A stretch of 6,854 nucleotides of DNA from SCQX01 sp035720945 (GCA_035720945.1 DASTNK010000120.1:1-6854); one strand, 5' to 3'. Positions 1 through 6,465 are shown, counted from the stretch's first letter. The notes: generated by a model from the letters alone, not told the origin. Numbers and translations: made by a program.

Positions 1-146
1 TGTTCGGCCTGCAATCAGGCGGACGCACCGAATCGATCCTGTTGTCGATGCCGCCGGCCGCCTCCTGGCGTTATTGCTGGTCGCCCGAGCCGGGTTCTCC
101 GGAAGCACGGCTTGCCGACTACCTGAAGCCACGCGAATGGCTTTGA
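1..146 (+). CDS. hemF: Oxygen-dependent coproporphyrinogen III oxidase, C-terminal end (partial)
   Basis: Only the last 47 codons are present; the gene begins upstream of the window. Reading from base 3, the peptide opens with FGLQSGGRTESILLSMPP and closes with a DYLKPREWL tail before TGA at 144-146. This matches the conserved HemF C-terminus (FGLQ-GGRTESILMSMPP, then an arginine- and tryptophan-containing end). HemF is a cytosolic homodimer that uses O2 to decarboxylate two propionate side chains of coproporphyrinogen III, giving protoporphyrinogen IX in aerobic haem synthesis. Its stop lies inside the start of nadD (10-nt overlap), so the two are probably cotranscribed and translationally coupled. 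The family call is firm because this tail is distinctive; nothing can be said about the missing N-terminal part. Confidence 0.93.
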   Translation, partial: FGLQSGGRTESILLSMPPAASWRYCWSPEPGSPEARLADYLKPREWL

Positions 147-739
147 AAAAGACCGGCCTGCTGGGGGGCAGCTTCGATCCGGTTCACGTGGCCCATATCG
201 CGCTCGCCGACGCGGCGTGTCGCGACGCGGGGCTGGATCACGTCGAACTCATCCCCGTGGCCGACCCCTGGCAACGCGCGCCACTGAGCGCCAGCCCCGC
301 GCAACGATTGGACATGTTACGCCTGGCCATTCAGGGCCACTCCAAGCTGTCGGTCAACCCCGTCGAAATCTCGCGGGGGGGCAAGACCTATACACTGGAC
401 ACCGTGAATGAACTGCCGGCCACCGCCGAATACTACTGGATACTAGGCGCCGATCAACTGGCCAACTTCTGCTCGTGGCACGGCTGGCGCGACATCGCCC
501 GGCGCATCCATCTGCTCGTCGCACAACGCCCCGGCGCCCCACTGGCCGCGCCAGCACTGCTCGCGGACCATCTGGTGGCATGCGGCCGCCAACTTTTCGA
601 ACTATCGTTTCCCCCCATGCCCATCTCGGCCTCCGAGATTCGCCGCAGACTGGCCACCGGAGAGTCGGTGCATGGGTTGCTGAGCCCCGAGGTGGAACGT
701 TACATCGAAGAAAACGGCCTGTACCACGCCCCGGAATAA
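137..739 (+). CDS. nadD: Nicotinate-nucleotide adenylyltransferase
   Basis: A 200-residue cytosolic enzyme that joins nicotinate mononucleotide and ATP to give deamido-NAD plus pyrophosphate, in de novo and salvage NAD synthesis. The nucleotidyltransferase fold is marked by GGSFDPVHVAH at residues 10-20 (the GGSFDPxHxxH ATP-binding motif), YTLDT near residues 87-91, the ILGADQL segment in mid-protein and SASEIR at 164-169, which is the (S/T)xxxIR-type ATP phosphate loop. The open frame extends back to 74, but that part is out-of-frame hemF sequence. ATG at 137 puts the usual short lead before GGSFDP and gives normal family length. A GAAG nine bases upstream is only a weak ribosome-binding site, so coupling to hemF translation through the 10-nt overlap is likely. 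rsfS follows after 36 nt, a pairing common in bacteria. Confidence 0.96.
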   Translation: MALKKTGLLGGSFDPVHVAHIALADAACRDAGLDHVELIPVADPWQRAPLSASPAQRLDMLRLAIQGHSKLSVNPVEISRGGKTYTLDTVNELPATAEYYWILGADQLANFCSWHGWRDIARRIHLLVAQRPGAPLAAPALLADHLVACGRQLFELSFPPMPISASEIRRRLATGESVHGLLSPEVERYIEENGLYHAPE

Positions 740-775
740 TGCCTCCGCCCCCCTCCTCACGTTATAGTTGAAGAC

Positions 776-1168
776 ATGGACATACAAAAATTGCAACGCC
801 TCGTCATCGATGCCCTGGAAGACGTCAAGGCCCAGGACATCAAGGTGTTCAATACCACACACATCACCAGCCTCTTCGAGCGCGTGGTCATCGCCAGTGG
901 CACCTCCAACCGCCAGACGCGCGCCCTGGCCCACAGCGTCATGGAACAAGCCCGGGCGCAAAACGTCACCGTCGTGGCCTGCGAGGGCGAGGATTCAGGC
1001 GAATGGGTACTGGTCGACCTGGGTGATCTGGTGGTGCATTGCATGCAACCGGCGATCCGCCACTACTACAACCTCGAAGAACTCTGGGGTGACAAGCCCG
1101 TGCGCGTCAAGCTGCTGCCCCAGTCCACGCAGCCGACCCCGGTCGGCTACGCGGACAACAACGGATGA
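776..1168 (+). CDS. rsfS: Ribosomal silencing factor RsfS (YbeB/Iojap family)
   Basis: A 130-residue protein of the Oligomerization/Iojap domain family (RsfS, YbeB). Known members bind ribosomal protein L14 on the 50S subunit and block joining to the 30S, lowering translation when nutrients are short. Family marks are the VIASGTSNRQTRALAHSV stretch (about 38-55), the GEWVLVDLGDLVVH segment (about 75-88) and the HYYNLEELWGD end (about 96-106). The remaining 24 residues form a low-complexity, proline- and glutamine-containing tail. The ATG at 776 directly precedes the conserved helix; GAAGA just upstream is a weak, closely spaced ribosome-binding site. Its TGA overlaps the ATG of rlmH (ATGA), so two 50S-acting proteins are translationally coupled. 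Confidence 0.96.
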   Translation: MDIQKLQRLVIDALEDVKAQDIKVFNTTHITSLFERVVIASGTSNRQTRALAHSVMEQARAQNVTVVACEGEDSGEWVLVDLGDLVVHCMQPAIRHYYNLEELWGDKPVRVKLLPQSTQPTPVGYADNNG

Positions 1169-1635
1169 AACTGATTGTCGTCGCCGTCGGCACGCGCATG
1201 CCCGATTGGGTGGAGACCGCCTGGAACGAATACGCCAAGCGCATGCCGGCCGACTGCCTGCTGGAGATCCGGGAAATCAAGCCCGAGCCCCGCACGTCGG
1301 GCAAGACCCCGGCACAGATGATGCAGGCCGAAGCGCGGCGCATCGAAACGGCCATCCCCGCCCATGCGCATACCGTGGCGCTCGATGAGCACGGCCACGA
1401 CGTCACGACACGGCAGCTTGCCGACGCGTTGCAAGACTGGCGCACGCTGGGGCATGATATTGCTTTTCTGGTTGGTGGCCCCGATGGGCTGGATGCCGAC
1501 CTCAAACACCGCTGTAGGCAGCGGATCCGGCTGTCGTCCCTGACCTTGCCGCACCCCATGGTGCGCGCGCTCCTGGCCGAACAGCTTTACCGCGCCTGGA
1601 CCATCACCGCCGGACACCCGTACCATCGGGCCTAA
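1165..1635 (+). CDS. rlmH: 23S rRNA (pseudouridine1915-N3)-methyltransferase
   Basis: A 156-residue SPOUT-class methyltransferase, the standard length for RlmH. It uses S-adenosylmethionine to methylate N3 of pseudouridine 1915 in helix 69 of 23S rRNA, acting on assembled 70S ribosomes. Visible marks are the MKLIVVAVGTRMPDWV opening, VALDEHGHD (about 71-79), the SAM-binding knot loop FLVGGPDGLDAD (101-112, GGPDG at 104-108) and the C-terminal knot TLPHPMVRALLAEQLYRA (127-144) ending in GHPYHRA. The final HPYH-R motif contributes to SAM and RNA binding in characterised members. The ATG lies in an ATGA overlap with the rsfS stop. No strong Shine-Dalgarno is seen, as expected for a coupled gene. 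The protein is complete with no missing key residues. Confidence 0.96.
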   Translation: MKLIVVAVGTRMPDWVETAWNEYAKRMPADCLLEIREIKPEPRTSGKTPAQMMQAEARRIETAIPAHAHTVALDEHGHDVTTRQLADALQDWRTLGHDIAFLVGGPDGLDADLKHRCRQRIRLSSLTLPHPMVRALLAEQLYRAWTITAGHPYHRA

Positions 1636-1673
1636 GCGGCCGGCTCCCCGCGCCCCAACCCTTGCGCCACGCC

Positions 1674-2279
1674 ATGACTGATCCCGCTCTTTTATATCTG
1701 GCCTCGGCCAGCCCACGCCGCCACGACATTCTGTCGCAAATGGGCATCCCGCACCACGTCCTGAGCGTCCCTCCCCCACCCGGAGAGGACGAACCCATAC
1801 ACGATGGAGAATCCGCCGCCGACTACGTGCAACGCACCGCGCGCGACAAGGCACGGCATGCACTGCACTGGATCGGATCACAGTTCCTGCCGCCTCTTCC
1901 CATACTGAGCGCCGACACCACGGTGATTCTGGACGGGAACATACTGGGCAAGCCGCGCAACCGCGACGACGCCGCCGCCACACTGAAGAGGCTTTCCGGC
2001 CGCGAGCACGAAGTGCGCACCGCCATCGCCATCGTCCATTCCGGGCGCCTGTATGAAGACGTGTCCGTCACCCGGGTGCGCTTCCGGGACCTGGCCGAGC
2101 ACGACATCCAGACCTATTGCGCCACTGGTGAACCAATGGGCAAGGCGGGCAGCTACGCCATCCAGGGATGGGCCGGCCGGTTCGTGGCGCACCTGGACGG
2201 CAGCTATACCGGCGTCATGGGATTGCCCATGTACGAAACCGACCAGTTGCTGATCAAGGCTGGCGTGCTGACGAGCTGA
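1674..2279 (+). CDS. maf: Maf family nucleotide pyrophosphatase, YhdE type (dTTP/UTP pyrophosphatase)
   Basis: A Maf/HAM1-superfamily enzyme expected to hydrolyse dTTP, UTP and modified pyrimidine triphosphates to monophosphate and pyrophosphate, a housecleaning role. Numbering from ATG 1674 (201 residues): LASASPRR at 9-16, the phosphate-contacting motif; ESAADYVQRTARDKA at 46-60; LSADTTVIL at 79-86 with the catalytic Asp81; KPR at 93-95; and a KAGSYAIQG-type loop followed by a GSYTGVMGLP segment. These resemble Escherichia coli YhdE (KAGAYGIQG) more than the 7-methyl-GTP-specific YceF, so YhdE type is preferred. An in-frame TTG at 1662 is possible, but ATG at 1674 is better and leaves the family-like lead before LASASPRR. 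Neither start has a clear ribosome-binding site. It sits 38 nt after rlmH and ends the + strand operon in this window. Confidence 0.93.
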   Translation: MTDPALLYLASASPRRHDILSQMGIPHHVLSVPPPPGEDEPIHDGESAADYVQRTARDKARHALHWIGSQFLPPLPILSADTTVILDGNILGKPRNRDDAAATLKRLSGREHEVRTAIAIVHSGRLYEDVSVTRVRFRDLAEHDIQTYCATGEPMGKAGSYAIQGWAGRFVAHLDGSYTGVMGLPMYETDQLLIKAGVLTS

Positions 2280-2302
2280 ACGCGCTCGCGCTCAGGGGAA
2301 CG

Positions 2303-2328
2303 CTCGTGATGGCCTTCGCCACCACGAG
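2303..2328. terminator. Stem-loop between convergent operons, candidate bidirectional terminator
   Basis: CTCGTG (2303-2308) pairs with CACGAG (2323-2328). After one A/C mismatch, TGGC (2310-2313) pairs with GCCA (2318-2321) around a CTTC loop. This makes ten base pairs with one internal mismatch. It lies 23 bases past the maf stop and 20 bases past the stop of the minus-strand CMD gene, where a shared terminator would sit. Neither flank has a run of T, so it is not a textbook intrinsic terminator; it could instead protect 3' ends or act with Rho. The rest of 2280-2348 shows nothing recognisable. Confidence 0.45.
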
Positions 2329-2348
2329 GCACGCCATGCCGACGCGCC

Positions 2349-2939
2349 CTACGATCGGCTGCGCCGCACCGCCTCGCCTAGATTCATCATGAGCCGGTTG
2401 GCCCATGCGAAGATCGACGTGGCGTTGAGCAAGTCGAGGATCTCGGCTTCGGAAAGACCGGCATCCTTGAGCGCGGCGATATCGGTGGCGCCCACGTCCT
2501 GGGGGGACTCGGTAAGCTTGATGGAGAACGCCACCACGGCCTTCTCGCGATCTGACGTGCCGGCGGTGCGTGGCTCGTCAAACACCTGTGCCACGGTGTC
2601 GTTGCGCTTGGCCATCTGCTCGTAGCGCTGGGCGTGCACAGAACAGCAATACACGCATCCGTTGACGCGCGACACCGTCAAGGCGCCCAATTCTCGATCA
2701 GCGCGTGGCAAGCCGCCAGGCGCATACATGATCGCGTTATAGGCTTCGGAACGCTGCCGCAGTATTTCTGGTTGATGCGCCAGGGCCAGATAATAATCGG
2801 ACGACTTGGCCTGGGGATGGCTCATCTCGAGCACTTCGATCTGCTCCGGCGTGGCGGTGTCGCAATCCACGACGTCCACCCATGCCTTCCAGTCCAGCGT
2901 ATCGTTGGTGAAACCGTTGTTTTCGATCAGAGTCTTCAT
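2349..2939 (-). CDS. Alkylhydroperoxidase-like CMD-domain protein with intact redox motif
   Basis: A 196-residue protein of the carboxymuconolactone decarboxylase/AhpD superfamily, closest in look to the 'peroxidase-related enzyme' group and, from memory, to the Avi_7169 family. Mid-protein it has GGLPRADRELGALTVSR, then NGCVYCCSVHAQR. This gives the AhpD arrangement Glu83-x11-Cys95-x2-Cys98-x3-His102, used in AhpD for a disulfide relay that reduces hydroperoxides; an extra Cys99 follows. The C-terminal half is helical with a FSIKL...ALKDAGLSEAEILDLL pattern. No signal peptide or membrane segment is seen, so it is cytosolic. Its ATG sits in an ATGA overlap with the upstream CMD gene, implying coupled, roughly equal expression. 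It is last in the minus-strand unit, 20 bases before a stem-loop. A thiol peroxidase or disulfide reductase role is likely; the natural substrate is unknown. Confidence 0.87.
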   Translation of the reverse strand: MKTLIENNGFTNDTLDWKAWVDVVDCDTATPEQIEVLEMSHPQAKSSDYYLALAHQPEILRQRSEAYNAIMYAPGGLPRADRELGALTVSRVNGCVYCCSVHAQRYEQMAKRNDTVAQVFDEPRTAGTSDREKAVVAFSIKLTESPQDVGATDIAALKDAGLSEAEILDLLNATSIFAWANRLMMNLGEAVRRSRS

Positions 2940-3484
2940 TGGGATTCCAGCTCCTTCATGGCACGCAGTCCGGCCGCCACCCGGATCTGATAGGAAAGAA
3001 ACGCGATCAATTGCGCAAGCGTCACGATATCCGGCGTGGCCACCCCCGCGCTGCGCAGCCGCTCGATCTCGGCGGCATCACCTTCCACGGGCTTGACGAT
3101 CAACTTGCGCGTGAAACCCAGCATGATGCGCAGACGATTATTCGACACAGCGTCTAGCCTGTCGGTCAGCATGGCATCCAGTACACCTGGCTCCACGCCT
3201 TGCCCGAGCAGCGCCTGTTCATAATGCCCGGCCAGTGCTTCCGATCGGGACAGCACGCTTGCGTAGAGCGCGACCGAAAATCGCTCCGACAAGCTCAGAC
3301 CCCGCGCGGTGGCATCAAAGAACACGTCGTAACTCTTCTGCATGGCCACAGCCACTTTTTCCCTTGCGTGCCGCACGGCATACAAGGGATCGGACGGGAT
3401 CAATCCTGTGACGGCATCCATGAGGTCATCCGAGGCGACATCACCCAACGGGGTGTCGTGTGGGGCTCCATTCAAGATCTGCAT
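2936..3484 (-). CDS. CMD-domain protein lacking all cysteines
   Basis: A 182-residue protein that I assign to the CMD superfamily, and from memory to the Avi_7170 family, which occurs next to Avi_7169-type proteins. The CMD core is LSLSERFSVALYASVLSR (63-80) followed by SEALAGHYEQAL (81-92). Glu67 and His87 match the conserved Glu and His of AhpD, but the two active-site cysteines are replaced and no cysteine occurs anywhere in the protein. Its C-terminal half (FTRKLIVKPVEG, then IERLRSAGV and LIAFLSYQIR) lines up with the same region of the next gene, suggesting diverged copies. It cannot run the AhpD disulfide relay, so a structural or substrate-binding partner, or a non-thiol CMD reaction, is inferred. 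The start at 3484 is set by GAGGAG at 3490-3495, five bases upstream. The stop overlaps the next ATG. Confidence 0.83.
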   Translation of the reverse strand: MQILNGAPHDTPLGDVASDDLMDAVTGLIPSDPLYAVRHAREKVAVAMQKSYDVFFDATARGLSLSERFSVALYASVLSRSEALAGHYEQALLGQGVEPGVLDAMLTDRLDAVSNNRLRIMLGFTRKLIVKPVEGDAAEIERLRSAGVATPDIVTLAQLIAFLSYQIRVAAGLRAMKELESQ

Positions 3485-3489
3485 TGTTT

Positions 3490-3495
3490 CTCCTC
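3490..3495 (-). promoter_or_regulatory. Strong ribosome-binding site of the cysteine-free CMD gene
   Basis: On the minus strand GAGGAG lies five bases before the ATG at 3484, a near-consensus Shine-Dalgarno and the strongest in the window. It fixes the start and suggests high translation of the CMD pair independent of the upstream hydrolase gene. Confidence 0.8.
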
Positions 3496-3510
3496 TATAA
3501 TGTGCCGACG

Positions 3511-3537
3511 GCTGGAACCGCCTGGCTGAATTCCAGC
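3511..3537. repeat. Short inverted repeat in the hydrolase-CMD gap
   Basis: GCTGGAA (3511-3517) and TTCCAGC (3531-3537) are perfect 7-base inverted arms separated by 13 bases, within the 64-base gap between the hydrolase stop and the CMD start. It is placed as an operator, an attenuating or processing hairpin, or a 5'-leader structure would be. Arms this short can occur by chance, and no T-run follows on the minus strand. Confidence 0.3.
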
Positions 3538-3548
3538 TCGAGCCCGTA

Positions 3549-4838
3549 TCAGCCCGTGTGATTTTCCACGGCGCGCGTCAAGAACGCCTTGATGCCACGC
3601 CACGAGTTTTCGTTGGACACCGCATTGGGGCCAGGGGCGCCACCACCGGTGAACAAGCGCCCTGTCACTGGATGCATGTGCGTGATCTGAGTGGTGGGAA
3701 CGTAGGGAAAGACAATGGCATGCCCGGCATCGGGTGTATCCACCCACTGATAATCATAAGAGTGGTGGTTCGCCCGCAGGGAATCCATCATCATCCGGCT
3801 GTACTCGCTGGATGGCCAGGCTCCGTCGTCGGTGCCCGACAGCAGGATGATGGGGGCGCGAATGCGCTCGACCGGTATGCGCGCGCGGGCGACCGCTTCG
3901 GCATCCTGCAGCGCTGTCCGGATCGACACTTCGTGACGCTGCCCGGCATCGTAGGCGGCCCAACTGGCCGTTCGATTGTCGTTCCAGATGTGCGCCACAG
4001 GTTTGCCATCCAGCAGCCAGGCCGGGCCATCACGGCCGACGGCGGGATCCGCCGCATTCTGGCCACCGTGCACCACCGCGCCCGGCACGTAGGCGACAAC
4101 CGCCGATACATCATCCGGATACAGCGAAGCCAGCAGCAGCACCAGTTCCCCCCCGCGAGACTGCCCATTCAGGGCCACGAATCCTTTGGCGGGTTTCTGT
4201 GTCGCGCGCATCCAGTCCAGGCCGCGCTTGAAATATTCGAGCGGCGTGTTGGAGATGTAGTTGGAAAGCCCTGGAGCCTTGAAATACGCCAACGCCAGCG
4301 CCACAAAGCCGTGCGATGCATACAGCGCGGCGCGCGGCTCGTTCATGCCGCCACCAGACCCGTTCAGTATCATCACTGCAGGATGGGGCCCGGGCGTGGC
4401 CGGACGGAACAGCGTACCGACCAGACCGTCTTCCCGAATTTCCTCGCGTACGACGCCTGGCGCCGCGAAGCGCTGCACTAGGGTGGCTTCGACACGTTGA
4501 TCGCCCGTATCGGCCACCAACCGTGTCTCCACGGGCTCCAGCAGATTGTCCGGAAAGACGTTGATCGACCCTACTGTGGCTGGCTGCTGAGACCAAACCA
4601 GCCCCATCGCCGACACACTGTCGTAGTCTCCGTCCAACGGCGCTTGCTCGCTGGCGTCGACAACACCCCCGGCATCGGCCTGGAACCGTGCGGAGCTGTT
4701 CCAGGCCACCCCGCCAGCGCGGAGCGTGTTCGCGCCAAGCGTCACCCGGGCATGGGGCGCGAGTCCCGTCAGGCGTATGCGGCGTGGCACATCGACCAAC
4801 GCATCAGCGGGTTCCACAGTGAGGCTGGGTTGAGTCAT
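3549..4838 (-). CDS. Acyl-CoA thioesterase/BAAT-like alpha/beta hydrolase
   Basis: A 429-residue protein with the two-part build of acyl-CoA thioester hydrolases and bile acid-CoA:amino acid N-acyltransferases. An N-terminal immunoglobulin-like domain (about 5-125, with DALVDVPRRIRLTGLAP) is followed by an alpha/beta hydrolase domain (about 135-429). Catalytic features: a likely oxyanion loop LNGSGGG (158-164), nucleophile elbow NGQSRGG with Ser227, acid Asp337 or Asp338 in LSGTDDGAW, and His373 in DAGHAI. Mammalian thioesterases and BAAT use Cys or Ser here; Ser favours hydrolysis over acyl transfer to an amino acid. No signal peptide is seen, so it is cytosolic. The gene starts eight bases after the transporter binding-protein stop, and AGGA of its ribosome-binding site (4845-4848) overlaps that TAG. 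The context suggests it cleaves an ester, thioester or amide of the imported compound or its CoA form; the substrate is unknown. Confidence 0.85.
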   Translation of the reverse strand: MTQPSLTVEPADALVDVPRRIRLTGLAPHARVTLGANTLRAGGVAWNSSARFQADAGGVVDASEQAPLDGDYDSVSAMGLVWSQQPATVGSINVFPDNLLEPVETRLVADTGDQRVEATLVQRFAAPGVVREEIREDGLVGTLFRPATPGPHPAVMILNGSGGGMNEPRAALYASHGFVALALAYFKAPGLSNYISNTPLEYFKRGLDWMRATQKPAKGFVALNGQSRGGELVLLLASLYPDDVSAVVAYVPGAVVHGGQNAADPAVGRDGPAWLLDGKPVAHIWNDNRTASWAAYDAGQRHEVSIRTALQDAEAVARARIPVERIRAPIILLSGTDDGAWPSSEYSRMMMDSLRANHHSYDYQWVDTPDAGHAIVFPYVPTTQITHMHPVTGRLFTGGGAPGPNAVSNENSWRGIKAFLTRAVENHTG

Positions 4839-4846
4839 GACGCGTC

Positions 4847-6418
4847 CTACTTTCCGTCAACCGGGGTGACCATCATGGCGACCGTTCGATCACTGGTCCA
4901 CGGCACCACTTTCAGGCCCTTGCGCGCGGCCCAGATGTTCTTGTAGTGGAACAACGGAATGATACCCACGTCATCGCGCACGGCGACCGCCGATTCGCGC
5001 AGGATGGCTTCACGCTTCTGGTCGTCGAACTCGGCCGTCGCGCGGCGCAGATCGTCGTCCACCCTGGCACTGCTGTAATGGCCCCAGTTCGAGGCGCCCA
5101 ACCCCTTCTGCGGCGACACGGTGGCTAGAATGTTCACCAGCGCATAGCTGGCTTCACCCGTGCCATTGCCCCAGGCGATCATGCTCATCGCATAGTCGTT
5201 CTTGCGGGCCTGCCCCGCATACACAGCCCATGGCACGACCTCGACCTTGGTCTTCACGCCGATGCGGGCCCAGAACTGGGCCGCGGCCTGGGCGGTTTGC
5301 GGGGCGAGCGGATAGCGGTCCGACGGCACGTGCAGGGTCATCTGGAAGCCATCGGGGAAGCCCGCTTCCTTCAGCAACTGTCTGGCCTTGGCGGGATCGT
5401 AGGGGATGTCCTTCAGGGCCGGGTTGTAGCCGAAGGTGTCGGCCGGCATCCATTGGTTGGCCACGGTGACCGTGTCCTGCATGATGCGGCTGGCAATGGC
5501 CTGCCGATCGATGGCCAAGGACAGCGCCTTGCGCACACGCACATCCAACAGGGGGTTCTCGGGCAATTCCTTGCCGCTGTTATCCCTCAGGTACGGATTC
5601 GGCCCCTTGCGGAAGCTGGGTTGCAACAGCATGACGCGCAACCCCTTGTACGCGTAGACGGACACACCCTTGGCGGCCTTCAGCCTGGGCAGATCGGACA
5701 CTGATACCTTGTCGATCACATCCACATCACCCGACAGCAGCGCGGCCGTGCGCGATGCCGGATTGGATATGTAGCGATAAACGACTTTCTCCCAGGGCTG
5801 CGGCCCCGCCCAGTAACCGTCGTTGCGAGTCATGACGACACGATCGCCGGGTGTGTAGGACACCAGTTTGTACGGGCCGGTTCCGATCAGCGCCTTGCCG
5901 CTGTTGTAGTCTTCCGGTTTCGCATTCTCTCCCACGTGTTTGCTGACAATATGGATCGACGCGAGATTCAGCGGCAGGTTGGGACTGGGCGTTTTCGTCT
6001 TGACGACGATGGTGTCATTGCCCTTTTGCTCGACGCTGGCAATCATGCGTACGAACCCACTGAACGGGGCGACGGAGCCCGGCACATGCCCGGCCCGCTT
6101 GATCGAGAAAATGACGTCTTCGGGCCGCAACGGTTGGCCGTCCGTCCATTTGACGCCCGGACGAAGCTTGAATTCCCATGTGTCCGGATCCACCACCTTC
6201 CAGCTTTCAGCCAGATCGGGCGTCAGTTCGTTGCCGCGCTTCTGCAGCAACATGCTGAAGAAATGCAGATCCGACGAGCGATCACCCGCGAAATTGTTCA
6301 GTTGCGGATCCAGTGACGACAGGGGATCGGCGAACCCGATCGTCAAGGTCTGCGCGCCAGCCTGGGCGCCGAGGGCCAGTGCGCCCACGGCCAGAAGGCT
6401 TGCCAACGTTCTCTTCAT
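4847..6418 (-). CDS. Periplasmic solute-binding protein of a peptide/nickel-type ABC transporter (SBP_bac_5)
   Basis: A 523-residue exported binding protein, the usual size for DppA/OppA/GsiB relatives. It opens with a Sec signal peptide: basic MKR, a hydrophobic core LASLLAVGALALGA and an AGA site with likely cleavage after Ala22. There is no lipobox cysteine, so the protein should be free in the periplasm. The SBP_bac_5 signature is clear at about 69-104 (LAESWKV, FKLRPGVKWTDGQPL, EDVIFS), followed by IGTGPYKL and a TRNDGYWAG strand. The likely ligand is a small peptide or peptide-like organic molecule; the ligand cannot be read from sequence. The start at 6418 is chosen because AAGGGAG (6425-6431) lies six bases upstream and the signal peptide begins there. 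In-frame upstream ATGs (6457, 6583) would bury it behind a non-signal extension. It follows an ATPase gene by 47 bases. Confidence 0.93.
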   Translation of the reverse strand: MKRTLASLLAVGALALGAQAGAQTLTIGFADPLSSLDPQLNNFAGDRSSDLHFFSMLLQKRGNELTPDLAESWKVVDPDTWEFKLRPGVKWTDGQPLRPEDVIFSIKRAGHVPGSVAPFSGFVRMIASVEQKGNDTIVVKTKTPSPNLPLNLASIHIVSKHVGENAKPEDYNSGKALIGTGPYKLVSYTPGDRVVMTRNDGYWAGPQPWEKVVYRYISNPASRTAALLSGDVDVIDKVSVSDLPRLKAAKGVSVYAYKGLRVMLLQPSFRKGPNPYLRDNSGKELPENPLLDVRVRKALSLAIDRQAIASRIMQDTVTVANQWMPADTFGYNPALKDIPYDPAKARQLLKEAGFPDGFQMTLHVPSDRYPLAPQTAQAAAQFWARIGVKTKVEVVPWAVYAGQARKNDYAMSMIAWGNGTGEASYALVNILATVSPQKGLGASNWGHYSSARVDDDLRRATAEFDDQKREAILRESAVAVRDDVGIIPLFHYKNIWAARKGLKVVPWTSDRTVAMMVTPVDGK

Positions 6419-6424
6419 GTGTGT

Positions 6425-6431
6425 CTCCCTT
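6425..6431 (-). promoter_or_regulatory. Ribosome-binding site that decides the binding-protein start
   Basis: AAGGGAG on the minus strand, six bases before the ATG at 6418. It supports the start immediately before the signal peptide over the in-frame ATGs at 6457 and 6583. Confidence 0.75.
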
Positions 6432-6465
6432 GTTGAAATGAATGGCTTGATATGCATGGATCGGG

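Noticed and set aside
74..136. Upstream in-frame extension of nadD
   Set aside because: These 21 codons are out-of-frame hemF sequence; ATG at 137 gives the normal nadD length and N-terminus.
740..775. Possible promoter (TATAGT) between nadD and rsfS
   Set aside because: No matching -35 element is seen in the C-rich upstream sequence, and the gap is only 36 bases inside an apparent operon.
1147..1983. Minus-strand 278-codon open frame across rlmH and maf
   Set aside because: It is arginine- and glycine-rich with no recognisable motif, and lies opposite two unmistakable conserved genes. Long antisense frames are common in GC-rich coding DNA.
2168..2392. Plus-strand 74-codon frame running from maf into the junction, considered as a remnant of rng
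   Set aside because: The peptide does not resemble the RNase G N-terminus, and most of it is out-of-frame maf sequence.
3496..3501. Perfect TATAAT on the + strand, a possible -10 box
   Set aside because: There is no -35-like sequence at the right distance, and the only downstream + strand frame is antisense to a real gene. Part of it borders the CMD ribosome-binding site on the other strand.
3558..4481. Plus-strand 307-codon open frame opposite the hydrolase
   Set aside because: Its composition (many His, Arg, Gly, Gln) and lack of motifs are typical of an antisense shadow; the minus-strand frame holds a full hydrolase with a catalytic triad.
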